Assembly (NCBI GenBank): GCA_023251515.1
Contig: JAHEYQ010000025.1
Span: 1-62,523 of the forward strand
Length of the DNA stretch: 62,523 nt
Reading direction: 5' to 3'
From: Bacteroidales bacterium
Lineage (GTDB): Bacteria; Bacteroidota; Bacteroidia; Bacteroidales; JACABE01
The position numbers were made by a program, and so were the translations under genes. The notes beneath the pieces are model-generated. The model saw only the letters and a program-made list of their open reading frames with translations. It was not told where the DNA came from and did not search any database. Shown one piece after another: positions 25,800-35,800 of the stretch (position 1 is its first letter; each line of letters starts with the position of its first letter).

Positions 25800-26393
25800 A
25801 TGACTGCACCTTTATCAGTAGGAATAGAAAATTTTGAAAACATTAACCTTTTGCTGGCTCTGTTTATCGGTATCGGCTTTGGTTTTGTACTCGAGCAATC
25901 GGGTTTTTCGTCGAGCAGAAAATTAGCCGGCGTTTTTTACGGTTACGACATGACTGTAATGAAAGTTTTTTTCACAGCAGCAATCACCGCAATGACGGGT
26001 TTGTTGTTTTTCAGTCTGTTTGGCTGGATAGATCTGGATTTGATTTATGTAAACAATACCTTTTTATATTCAGCAATAACAGGCGGTGTATTAATGGGAA
26101 TCGGTTTTATACTGGGTGGTTTTTGCCCGGGAACCAGTATTTGTGCTGTTGCTATCGGCAAAATAGATGCCATGATTTTTGTGGTAGGTATTATTATCGG
26201 TGTTGCCTTATTCGGCTTTGGTTTTCCGCTTTGGGAAGGACTTTACAAAGCAGAACCTATGGGAGCAGTTAAACTATCTGACTTTATAGGAATATCTGAC
26301 GGATTGTTTTTGTTTCTGTTAATTATTGTTGCCATGGGCATGTTTTATGGTGCTGAATGGATAGAAAAGAAATTCCCGAGAGACGAGTACTAA
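25800..26393 (+). CDS. YeeE/YedE-family half transporter, second of a pair
   Basis: The 197-residue protein has five or six helices. It has the second-half signature FVLEQSGFSSSRKLAGVFYGYDM and GGFCPGTSICAVAIGKIDAM, with a conserved Cys in the GFCPGTS loop. In the family the cysteines relay sulfur from thiosulfate or a persulfide across the membrane. The first motif has Ser where many relatives have Cys (SGFSSSRKL), so part of the relay may be altered. It probably assembles with the product of the preceding gene. Confidence 0.83.
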   Translation: MTAPLSVGIENFENINLLLALFIGIGFGFVLEQSGFSSSRKLAGVFYGYDMTVMKVFFTAAITAMTGLLFFSLFGWIDLDLIYVNNTFLYSAITGGVLMGIGFILGGFCPGTSICAVAIGKIDAMIFVVGIIIGVALFGFGFPLWEGLYKAEPMGAVKLSDFIGISDGLFLFLLIIVAMGMFYGAEWIEKKFPRDEY

Positions 26394-26411
26394 TTTTAAA
26401 TAAAAATTAAA

Positions 26412-27059
26412 ATGAAGAAATTAAATATTTTAGCGATAGTAATGCTTTCATTGGGATTGATATTGGCATTTGTTCCAAAAGAAGCAATGAAATCAGAAAA
26501 AGTAAGTCAGAAACAAATTATTTCGGAGCTGAAAGAAAAATCCTACTTTATTACTGCTGATGCTTTAGCAGCAATGTTGGTTGAAAAAGACCCTACGGTA
26601 AAGCTGGTAGATGTGAGAGATGCTTTTGAGTTTCAGAAATTCAGTTTGCCCAATGCAACTAATCTTACTTTAGAAAACATTGTAAGTGATGAGTGGAGCG
26701 AATTTATGAATCAGGATAAATACAGCATTGTATTATATTCTAACGGCAATGTGGAAGCTGTGGAAGCCTGGATGCTATGCCGCATGAAGGGCTACGAAAA
26801 TATTTTGGTGTTGCAGGGTGGTTTAAATAACTGGTACGAAACCATATTGAATCCGCAAAAACCTGCTGCTACCATGGCTGATGAAGAACTGGCAAAATAC
26901 GAATTCCGCAAAGCTGCCGGAAGCTCATTGGGTGGAGGTGTAAGCGGTGATTCCACTTCGGCTGCTCCTGCCAATGTGGCTGCTCCTGCAACTTCTGCAC
27001 CCAAACCTGCTGCAGGTGGTGCCAAAAAGAAAAAAGGTGCATCGGGCGGTTGCGGTTGA
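26412..27059 (+). CDS. Exported rhodanese-like protein with C-terminal Gly-Gly-Cys-Gly arm
   Basis: The 215-residue protein begins with a hydrophobic signal or anchor (ILAIVMLSLGLILAF). A single rhodanese fold covers about residues 45-145 (KLVDVRDAFEFQKFSLPNA, ILVLQGGLNNW). The usual active-site Cys is replaced: the loop reads Y109-S110-N-G-N-V, where active rhodaneses have Cys. Apart from Cys123, the only cysteine is Cys214 in the terminal S-G-G-C-G. It is joined to the fold by a roughly 60-residue linker rich in Ala, Pro, Gly, Ser and then Lys. The end resembles the C-terminal GGCG arm of the sulfur carrier SoxY. I infer a periplasmic sulfur carrier rather than a sulfurtransferase. It is the last gene of the sulfur operon and is followed by a terminator. 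Confidence 0.85.
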   Translation: MKKLNILAIVMLSLGLILAFVPKEAMKSEKVSQKQIISELKEKSYFITADALAAMLVEKDPTVKLVDVRDAFEFQKFSLPNATNLTLENIVSDEWSEFMNQDKYSIVLYSNGNVEAVEAWMLCRMKGYENILVLQGGLNNWYETILNPQKPAATMADEELAKYEFRKAAGSSLGGGVSGDSTSAAPANVAAPATSAPKPAAGGAKKKKGASGGCG

Positions 27060-27083
27060 TGCTTTGCCTTATATTAAATAAAC

Positions 27084-27120
27084 AAAAGCCCGATAGTAGT
27101 TAAATGCTATCGGGTTTTTT
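27084..27120 (+). terminator. Intrinsic terminator of the sulfur operon
   Basis: A stem of 8 perfect G/C-containing pairs (CCCGATAG/CTATCGGG), extended by a G-T and four A-T pairs, is followed by six T. Confidence 0.92.
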
Positions 27121-27236
27121 ATTGGGTTTTTCGGCCAAACGACTGGATATTTTGCGATGAGGATATTGTGGATTAAGAGAAGGTGATATGATGTCAGTTG
27201 CTTTGTAAATGATTGATTGCAGTTCACAAAACTTTT

Positions 27237-27530
27237 TTATTGTTTGTTAACTTGAAGTTCATCGAGCAGTTCAAATATTTTATTACCCAAAACTATTCCA
27301 TCATTGATAACAAAATCATCCCAACTACATGTTGGTGCAAACCATAACCATAAAATTTTTATTTGGTCTTTGTCACCGTTTTTTAATTTTGATATACTAT
27401 TTGCAAGAGCCAGGTGAAATTCTTCTGCAGAAAAGAATGCATTTGAATAGCCTCCTGTATATTGACTTGCCAATTCTTCTGCTTCATCGAGTAGTAGAAA
27501 AAGGTGTTTGAGTTTTTCTGCATCAGTCAT
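27237..27530 (-). CDS. Small acidic hypothetical protein
   Basis: A 97-residue protein without signal peptide or membrane span. It is helical and acidic, with LFLLLDEAEELASQYT, SNAFFSAEEFH and a Trp-rich WLWFAPTCSWDDFV. I do not recognise a characterised family. The balanced composition and the absence of any better frame support a real gene. It lies downstream of the DUF6261 gene on the same strand with 71 bases between. Confidence 0.6.
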   Translation of the reverse strand: MTDAEKLKHLFLLLDEAEELASQYTGGYSNAFFSAEEFHLALANSISKLKNGDKDQIKILWLWFAPTCSWDDFVINDGIVLGNKIFELLDELQVNKQ

Positions 27531-27601
27531 TTTTTTCTGTGTTTAATTATAAATATTTTCATATTCTAGCGAATCCTTGAAGAGAGTTTTGTTTTTATTA
27601 T

Positions 27602-28357
27602 TTATTTAACATCCCCCTGCTCTGCCTCATTTGCTTCTTTGCTTTGTTTTTTGGCTGCTTTACGTCCTTTGCGGATGGCAAGGGTTTTACGGTATCCGTC
27701 AGTTATCAGATTGAGTTCTCTTACAAAATCGCTGTAGGTGCTTTGTCCGTTTACGATTATCAGTGCATTGATGCGGGCTGTTAACTGGCGGTAGGTGGTG
27801 TCGATTTCGCGACGGACGACTGTCATTTTTAAGGGTGTTTTGGTGGCATTTTCGTCAATGCGTTTAGAATAGGTGTCGTTGTATTCGTTGTTTAGAATCT
27901 GCAATTGTACAATCCAACCTTCTATTCCGGTTATGGTGACTTCGGTTGTATAATCGCTTTGCAGTTTATGTATCAGATTGGTGTATGATGCCGTTTTTTC
28001 GAGATTGTTTTTGCGGTTTATATTGCCAAAGGTATTGAAAACTACCTGCAGTCGTTTGGCGGCTTTCTGTGTTGAAGGGTCGAAATGTTTGCTTGCCGAA
28101 ATTACATTGTGCGATAATCCGCGGAATATGTTTTTGCGTTTTTTGTCGATTTCAATAAGAGTTTTGGTGTGAATGCTTGCTCTTAAAGCATCTATGGCTT
28201 CGGTTTCGTTGGCCAGCAATACCAAAAACGCAGGATACTGATTATCTATCCCAAGCAAAGTAGCGGTGTTATCGTCAACCAATTTCTTAAAATCGCACAT
28301 AAACGACATGTGTTCATTGTTGCGAAGGTTGTTGAGATGCAGTTTTTTGATGTTCAT
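27602..28357 (-). CDS. DUF6261 family protein, second copy
   Basis: The 251-residue protein is a clear paralogue of the product of 253-990. It shares NLRNNEHM near the start, FRGLSHNVI, FNTFGNI, a C-terminal SDFVRELNLITDGY, and a basic tail (RKGRKAAKKQ). It is cytoplasmic by appearance and of unknown function. The copies are about 27 kb apart and point in opposite directions. Like the first copy it is richer in G and C than its surroundings. Unlike the first, no 42-bp repeat array is seen nearby. Confidence 0.75.
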   Translation of the reverse strand: MNIKKLHLNNLRNNEHMSFMCDFKKLVDDNTATLLGIDNQYPAFLVLLANETEAIDALRASIHTKTLIEIDKKRKNIFRGLSHNVISASKHFDPSTQKAAKRLQVVFNTFGNINRKNNLEKTASYTNLIHKLQSDYTTEVTITGIEGWIVQLQILNNEYNDTYSKRIDENATKTPLKMTVVRREIDTTYRQLTARINALIIVNGQSTYSDFVRELNLITDGYRKTLAIRKGRKAAKKQSKEANEAEQGDVK

Positions 28358-29474
28358 AAGCTGCCTATTTAAGCTTTTTGTATGACTTTATGCAGTAGTT
28401 AAGTTACTATTACTTCACTTTGCCCAGTTTATGCTGGAAAAAGTATTGTAATAACAGTATGCATAACTACCATATCAATTCAACTTATTATAAATTTAAA
28501 ATGCAAATATACATATATAATTCAATTTGATGTTAAAATTAAAAGTAGAATTACAATATATTTTCAATATAATCTGAAAGAGATTAGTATTTATGAATTT
28601 TACATTCACTATTGCGTGAAAGTATAATGCAGCTATACAATATTAATATATTTTATAGTGAATATAATTCGTAATAATACCAACTAGATTCACAAATATA
28701 TTCACCAAACAATCTGCCATGAAACATCAAAGCAGAGGATATTTCTTTATGCAAGCTGATTGGATTTATTAAATAAGGGAGTAGGGATTTGTATTTTTGG
28801 GATTGGTTTATCGAAGTTTGTTTCGGAAATTAATCAAAACAAAGGCGAGTGCTTTGGTTTGATATATTAGTGCGTTGTAGCAATGTTTTTTTACAGATTT
28901 AATAAATAATTTAAATGCAACACTATTTATATTTTACGTTGCCAGAGTTCAATTTATTATCCTAAAACTAATAACCAATATTGGTAATTAATATTTGTTT
29001 TTATGTCGATAACTTCGCTTTTTAATAGGTTTGATGTTTTGTCGCTGATATTAGAAGTTGTTTTTCAAATTTTTACCATTTTTATACTGAAGCTTTTGAG
29101 TTGGCTAATATATTGCTTTGCACGACACTAAAATTTTTTTATAAAAAGTAATGATAACAGCTGTTTGTTCATGTGTATTGGAAAATTAACTGATTAATAG
29201 CTGCAAAAATACAATAAATTCAAATTGCCGGCTTGTTACTTGGTCTTTTTTTCACTACATGCAACTTTAAAGTAGTTTTAAAGCTCTTTATTAATCAATA
29301 TCTTTATTAATTTCACAGAGGTTTATTTCAAAAAAATACAAATATTTGCTTAAATTATTTTTGGTATATTTTTTGTTGCAATAAATAGCTGTAACTAATT
29401 GTTTATAGATTTATTATCTTTAACAAAACAGTTTTTTTAAATCTTTCAAATAGAATTAATCAGTATTACTTTGT
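28358..29474. other. Long AT-rich region without a gene
   Basis: This 1.1-kb stretch contains no reading frame of convincing length and no recognisable RNA gene. A possible minus-strand -7 element (TATATTTG at 28504-28511) could serve the DUF6261 gene. A near match, TATCTTTA at 29415-29422, precedes the cargo operon. I see no transposon ends. It may hold decayed sequence. Confidence 0.5.
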
Positions 29475-31124
29475 ATGAATTTTTTATATCGGCTTTTCTT
29501 ATTGTTTTTATTTACAAACAGTTGTTTATCAGTTAAAGCCCAGCAATGGCAATGGGCAAATAAACTGGGAACTTCCAACAGCAATACAGCTATCGTTTCC
29601 ATTGAGAAATATTTAAGCAATCATTTATTGATAGCAGGCTCATACGCATCAGCAAATCTAAGTCTGGGGAATCTTAACATTCAGAATTCAGGACAGGATG
29701 ATGCTTTTTTTGCTATCTGTGATCATTCAGGAATTTACAATTGGGCGGTAAATATCGGAGGGATTGCAAAAGATTATGCCTCAGCCATTGCTACTGATCA
29801 AAACGGAAATATTTATCTGGCTGGAAATTTTAACAGCCTTACATTAACGGTAAATGGAAGCAGCATAACAAATTCGGGAGATGTTGACGCTTTTCTGATA
29901 AAATATAATTCCGACAAAACTTTCGGCTGGATAAGGAAAATCGGTGGTTTGCAAAAAGATGAAATCTCAGCCATTGTAGCAGATAATAACGGCAATATCT
30001 ATCTTACTGTAAATTCGCAAGATTACATCAGTTTGTATAAAATAAGTACTAACAATACGATATTGTGGCAAAAAAACATTTCAATAAGTAATCAATTTGG
30101 TAAATCAACCAGCCTGATAATTGAAGGAAATCAGAATCTGTATATTGCAGGTGGTTTTGCCGGAAAAATTTCATTTAACGGCATTGACACGATACAGAGC
30201 ACTAAGGAATTAAATTGGATATCCGGAACTTATGTTCACATAAGCAATGCATTTATCGCAAAATTCAATTCCTCGGGAATTTATCAGAATTCTATAACAG
30301 ATTCAAATTATTATGAAATTAATCAGGCAGTTTTCAATGCAAACGCCATTTATACTTGTGGTGAGCGAAGAAATTCTTTTCAGGTAATAGCTGGCCCAAC
30401 TTATCCGCAGGCAGAATCAAAAATATATGTTGGCAAATATAGTCAGAGTCTTATAAAAGAATGGCTTAAAACAGTTCAAAATGCGGATTCATGGTCGAAA
30501 ACATTTGATATTCCTCTTTCAATTGATAATGACGAAAATTCAAATATTTATGTTGCAGGATTAATGCATGCCAATAATCTGGTTTTTAACAGCGATACCA
30601 TCAGAAATATTCCGAAAGGATTTTTTTATTATAGTCAGGCTTTTGTAATTAAATATAATCAAAACGGCGATGAAATCGGGTATAAAACCTTGGGAGGCAA
30701 ACTTAATGATATTGCTACAAGCATGGTGGTAAATGCAGAAAACGATTTTTATCTTGCCGGAAATTTTGAGTCTGACAGCATGATGATAGGCAATAATTTA
30801 TTGATTAACAACAGCAATCTCGACAGTTTTATCGTACATGCTTCAACTCCTGTTTATTTCAGAAAAAAAATGGCTTTTCTAACAAAGTTCTCTGATAATT
30901 CATCGTCAGTAAATAATTTAAAACCAGAAGAAAATTATTTTTATCCCAATCCTTTTCAATCATATATTAAATTGACTTCTGAATCTGAATACGAATTGAG
31001 AGATTTACAATCGAGATTGCTCAGAAAAGGCAAATCTGATATTATTGATACCAAAGATTTACCCAAAGGTATATACTTGTTGATATTAAATAGAATTAAT
31101 ACTTATAAAGTAATTAAAAATTAA
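29475..31124 (+). CDS. T9SS-secreted SBBP-type beta-propeller protein, copy 1
   Basis: The 549-residue protein has a signal peptide ending KAQQ near residue 24. Most of it consists of repeats with DQNGNIYLAGNF, GDVDAFLIKYN and DDAFFAICD motifs, spaced as in SBBP (seven-bladed propeller) proteins, where each blade has a G-x-D-A-F and a G-N-I-Y-hydrophobic-hydrophobic-G element. A short type A sorting domain closes the protein (FYPNPF, LRDLQSRLL, LPKGIYLLIL). It lies 6 bases before its paralogue. Surface adhesion or glycan binding is the usual guess for such cargo. Confidence 0.82.
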   Translation: MNFLYRLFLLFLFTNSCLSVKAQQWQWANKLGTSNSNTAIVSIEKYLSNHLLIAGSYASANLSLGNLNIQNSGQDDAFFAICDHSGIYNWAVNIGGIAKDYASAIATDQNGNIYLAGNFNSLTLTVNGSSITNSGDVDAFLIKYNSDKTFGWIRKIGGLQKDEISAIVADNNGNIYLTVNSQDYISLYKISTNNTILWQKNISISNQFGKSTSLIIEGNQNLYIAGGFAGKISFNGIDTIQSTKELNWISGTYVHISNAFIAKFNSSGIYQNSITDSNYYEINQAVFNANAIYTCGERRNSFQVIAGPTYPQAESKIYVGKYSQSLIKEWLKTVQNADSWSKTFDIPLSIDNDENSNIYVAGLMHANNLVFNSDTIRNIPKGFFYYSQAFVIKYNQNGDEIGYKTLGGKLNDIATSMVVNAENDFYLAGNFESDSMMIGNNLLINNSNLDSFIVHASTPVYFRKKMAFLTKFSDNSSSVNNLKPEENYFYPNPFQSYIKLTSESEYELRDLQSRLLRKGKSDIIDTKDLPKGIYLLILNRINTYKVIKN

Positions 31125-31130
31125 AATGTT

Positions 31131-32804
31131 ATGAAAATAAAAAAACTGATTTTTTACTTAAGTCTAAGTATTTGTTTAATTACAGATATACAGGCACAAA
31201 ACTGGCAATGGGCACAAAGTTTGGGAGGAATAAATTCCGATACAAAAATCAATCATTTAAGTAAATATCAAAACAATCAGATTTTGATTTCAGGCTCGTT
31301 TGCTGCGGCAAATTTGAGTCTGGGAAATTTTACTGTAAATGGAAGCGGACAGGAAGATGGTTTTGTTGCTATTGCGAATACAAACGGAACATATAATTGG
31401 CTTGCAAAAATTGGTGGAAACGGTGATGATAAAATTACCAAAGCAGTATCTGACCCAAACGGAAATATTTATGTTGCAGGAAATTTCAATAGTCTGAGTT
31501 TAACTATTGGGAATACAACTTTTTACAATACGGGATCATCGGATGCTTTTCTCGTAAAATTCAATGCTGATAAAAGTTTTGCTTGGGCACGTCAGATTGC
31601 AACTGCTTTTAAAGATGAAATCAGTGGTTTGGCTGTTGATAATGCTGCCAATGTTTATATTGCCGGTCATAGCACGGAAAATATGGTAAATAATGAAGAG
31701 AAAGTTTTTATAATGAAGATTTCAGTTGCAAACGCTTTGCTTTGGGAAAAGAATATAACTACATCAGGACAAATTTTATCAACTTACTTACAAACTGATG
31801 CTACTCAAAATATATATGTAAGTGGTTGTTTATTCGGAACTGCCGATTTCGGAAATTCCATTATTCTGAATTCAGGAATAGAAAAGAAAAAAGCATTTTT
31901 GGTAAAGTATAACCAGTCAGGGAATTGCCTGAATGGAATCTTAAATTCCAATCAGCAAAAAATCAATGCTTTTGCAATAGGACCAAATGCAGTATATACT
32001 TGTGGCGAAAGCCCTGATTATATGATGGGCTGGGGCTGGCCTCTTTCATCTTCAAAAATTTATGTAACCAAATATAATAACAATCTGGTTCAGCAATGGG
32101 AGAAAAGCGCAGGTGGTCTCAAACCTGCACAAAGTCTTGATATTCCTTTTGATATCGCCATTGATCAATCAGAAAATGTGTATGTTTGCGGATATTTTTT
32201 CAGCGATACCTTGAATTTTGCAGCACAGAATCATTACAATCTTTTTCATATTAATTATTTCTATCCTCAAATATTTATTTTTAAATACAATTCAAATGGC
32301 TCCGAGATTTCTGCAAAAACAATAGGTGGAATTCTCTGGGATCAGGCAAATTCGATATTGGTATATGGGGAAGATAAATATATTTTGGGTGGTAATTTCG
32401 AATCAGCACTGTTCAGCTTCGGAAGTTATACTGTTCAAAATCTATCAACGCTCGATTCAATTTATGTACATCTGAAACCCAAACGTTTTGGCAGAAAAAC
32501 ACTGGCATTTATTGCCAATTATGATGTTCCATCAGCTATCGATAATTCTGAAATTGATTTGCAGCAGTCAGTAATTTATCCGAATCCGGTATATCATCAG
32601 CTATTTATCAGACAGCGCTTTATAAAACAGAACAATGTAAAGCTGAGAATATACAGCAGCGATATGCGATTAATAAAAAGTCTCGAACTGAAAAAACAAA
32701 ATGAAGATCTGAGTTTTGATATAAGCGATTTAAAATCGGGTATTTACTTTGTTTCATTAGAAAATTCATCTTACAAAAATTATATTAAACTGATAAAAAG
32801 ATGA
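31131..32804 (+). CDS. T9SS-secreted SBBP-type beta-propeller protein, copy 2
   Basis: The 557-residue protein is a tandem paralogue of the previous one. It shares the start of the mature chain (NWQWAQSLGG), the DPNGNIYVAGNF and SSDAFLVKFN repeats, the AVYTCGE motif in the middle and a sorting domain with YPNPV, RIYSSDM and LKSGIYFVSLE. Its stop codon overlaps the ATG of the next gene (ATGA at 32801-32804), so the two are probably translated in a coupled way. The pair most likely arose by tandem duplication. Confidence 0.83.
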   Translation: MKIKKLIFYLSLSICLITDIQAQNWQWAQSLGGINSDTKINHLSKYQNNQILISGSFAAANLSLGNFTVNGSGQEDGFVAIANTNGTYNWLAKIGGNGDDKITKAVSDPNGNIYVAGNFNSLSLTIGNTTFYNTGSSDAFLVKFNADKSFAWARQIATAFKDEISGLAVDNAANVYIAGHSTENMVNNEEKVFIMKISVANALLWEKNITTSGQILSTYLQTDATQNIYVSGCLFGTADFGNSIILNSGIEKKKAFLVKYNQSGNCLNGILNSNQQKINAFAIGPNAVYTCGESPDYMMGWGWPLSSSKIYVTKYNNNLVQQWEKSAGGLKPAQSLDIPFDIAIDQSENVYVCGYFFSDTLNFAAQNHYNLFHINYFYPQIFIFKYNSNGSEISAKTIGGILWDQANSILVYGEDKYILGGNFESALFSFGSYTVQNLSTLDSIYVHLKPKRFGRKTLAFIANYDVPSAIDNSEIDLQQSVIYPNPVYHQLFIRQRFIKQNNVKLRIYSSDMRLIKSLELKKQNEDLSFDISDLKSGIYFVSLENSSYKNYIKLIKR

Positions 32805-35800
32805 GGTTAAGCTGTTTTGTAATATTTTTTGTTATCTCGTTGAGTGTAAATGCTCAGCTGAGAATTAATGAAATTTTGAGTGTAAACAGTTCGGTAGCTT
32901 ATGATCCCGATTTTGGTGAATATTCTGATTTTATTGAGATATATAATGCTTCTAATGAAGCAATAAATCTTAAAAACTATGCTGTTTCGGATGATGAAAA
33001 CAATCCCGGAAAATTTATTTTTCCTGATTATCTGTTGCAGTCGCAACAATACCTGATTATATGGGCTGACGGACATTATTTAAAACCCGGAGATACGGCA
33101 TTTTCTGAATATAAAAATGCCAATATTACCGTTGTTGCATTTCATGCAGATTTTAAAATAAGTGCTTCAGGCGAAACCATTATTTTAATCAGTCCGCAAA
33201 AGCAATTGATTGATAAATGCATACTTGGTGTTCAGGAAAATGATATTTCATACGGTCGGAATCCGGTAAACCCACAACATTGGCAATATTTCAGCGAAGT
33301 AAGTTCTGGAAAAATAAATTCAACATATGGTTTTGATTTTCTGAATTTTTCGGATGAACCTCAGTTTTCGCTAAATGAGGGTTTTTATACTTCTGCTCAG
33401 ACTTTACAAATTACAACATCAAATCCACTGGCTGAAATCCGTTTTAGTTTTGATGGCTCTGTGCCCACTACTTCGTCTTTACTTTTCAGTGGAAGTTTTA
33501 ATGTAATCAGAAATTATACCATCAAAGCCAGAGTTTATGAAAACGGAAAACTTCCCGGCAAGGTTGTCAGCAAAACTTTTTTTATCGGTGAAAATATAAA
33601 CATGCCGGTTATCGCCATTTCAGGAAATCAGGAAAATTTTTATGGTTTCGATTTCGGTATTATTCAAAATACAATTAAAGATCGTGAAGTTCCTGCGGTA
33701 ATAGAATATTTCAATGAGCAAAAAGTTCGTGAATTTACTTCAGGTGTTGGCTTGCGTTTGTTTGGGTCAACTATTTATAATCTGCCGCAAAAACCACTTT
33801 CGGTAAGATTTAAACCCAAATATGGTGACGATTTTCTTAATTTTAAACTTTTTGAAAATAATGACGTTCAGAAATTTTCAGCTTTTTTGCTCAGAAACGG
33901 AGGAAATGATTATAATTTAGCTTTTTTCAGAGATGGTTTGGCTGTTAATCTACTGAAAAACAAAATGGATATCGATTATCAGGATTACAAACCCTGTGTG
34001 GTTTTTGTAAATGGCGACTATTACGGAATATGTGAGATCAGAGAAAAGCTTGATGAAAATTATGTATCAGCCAAACATTTACTTAATAGTGAAAGCATTG
34101 ATTATATCGAAGATAGTTTGCAACTTGTAAAAGGGAAAATTTTTCGTTTTAAAGAATTGATGGATTTTATTAAAACCCGTGATATTTCCGATTCTGCGAA
34201 TTATCAATATGTTGCAAGCAAAACAGATATCAGTGAGTATATTAATTACATGATTCACAAAATATTTATCGGTTATTATATTGTGCAACATAATAACCGT
34301 TATTGGCTTGATAATGATACCGATAGCAAATGGCGTTGGATTGCAGCCGATATGGAACATGCTTTCGGGCAATTGAGTGGTGATAATTATATGGACAATA
34401 CACTTGAAAAATTACTTTCAGACACGGTTAATCTTCCCGGATGGTCCACATTTATGTTTAAGAAACTTTTACAGAATCCTGAATTTAAAGATGAATTTAT
34501 CCAACGCTCAGCATCTTATCTGCAAACAGTTTATCTGCCACAGCAAAGTATTGCGGTTCTCGATAGTATGCAAGCAAAATTCGAACCTCAGATGCCACGA
34601 CATATTTCGTTATGGAATTCTCCCCTATCTCTTAATATCTGGAAACAAAACATTGCTTTTATCAGAACTTTTTTACAAAATCGACCCGCTTTTTATCGTA
34701 AACATATTGCTGATGTGTTTAATTTACAGGATAGTGCCAAACTTCAACTGAAAATTGCCGGACATGGAAAGCTTATATTTTGCGAAACTGCATTTGAAGA
34801 TACACTTAAGGAATTGTATGTATTTAAAAATGTCCGTATCCGGTTGAAAGCATTAGCTGATGTGGGTTATCGTTTTGCAGGCTGGCAAAATACCGGCAAT
34901 ACCAGCGAAAATATTAGTTATTATCCCGCTACCGATAGCAGTTTTACAGCTATTTTTGTACCTGATAACAAAAGCATTATTCCTGCTTTTATTCAAAGCG
35001 ATACCATTTTGAGAGCTTCGCTTTCGCCCTGGTATGCTGTTGAAAACATAAAAGTTGCTTCTGGTGCCAGACTAATTATTGAAGCCGGAGTAGAAGTAAA
35101 ACTTGCCGATAAAGTTTCAATTAATGTTGAAGGAGGTTTGAATGTAAAAGGGAATCAGCAGTTTCCGGTTGTTTTTGATGTTGATTTATCTGCTTCGGCA
35201 CGCAATCCTTATTATAACAACAATCCGGCATGGGGTTCTGTCATTGCCGAAAATGCGACAGATTCAATAATTTTCAACAACTTAACTTTGAGGAACAGCA
35301 GTTACGGCAGCGACAGGAACAAATATTTCTCCTGTATTTCTGCCTATCATTCCAATCTTAGTTTAAACAAGACAATTATAACAGATTGTGCAGCACCTCT
35401 TTATTCAGAGGGTGGAAGCATTGTGATTGATTCTTCATTTTTTAACAGTGTAAATTCCTGTAATGGGTTTGTAAGTTTAAATCAGATTCAAAATCCTGTA
35501 ATAAAAAATTCTGTTTTTAAAGGCAATAAAGCAACCGATACCGATGCCATCGATTTAAAATCAGTTGATTATGCTTTGGTAAAAGGCAATCTTATTTATG
35601 ATTTCAGAGGCTCAAATTCCGATGCTGTTGATTTGGGTATTAATTCGCATAATAATCTGATTGAAAACAACATAATTCACGACATTACCGATAAGGGAGT
35701 CTCGGTTGGTTCGCAGTCTGATGCAATTATCCGTCGCAATTTAATATATGATTGCGATATGGGCATTGCAGTAAAAGACAGTTTATCTGTTGTTTATGCC

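Noticed and set aside
28358..29474. Hidden tRNA, small RNA or transposase
   Set aside because: I found no cloverleaf, no CCA-type end, no terminal inverted repeats and no transposase motifs by eye; a covariance-model search would decide for RNAs.
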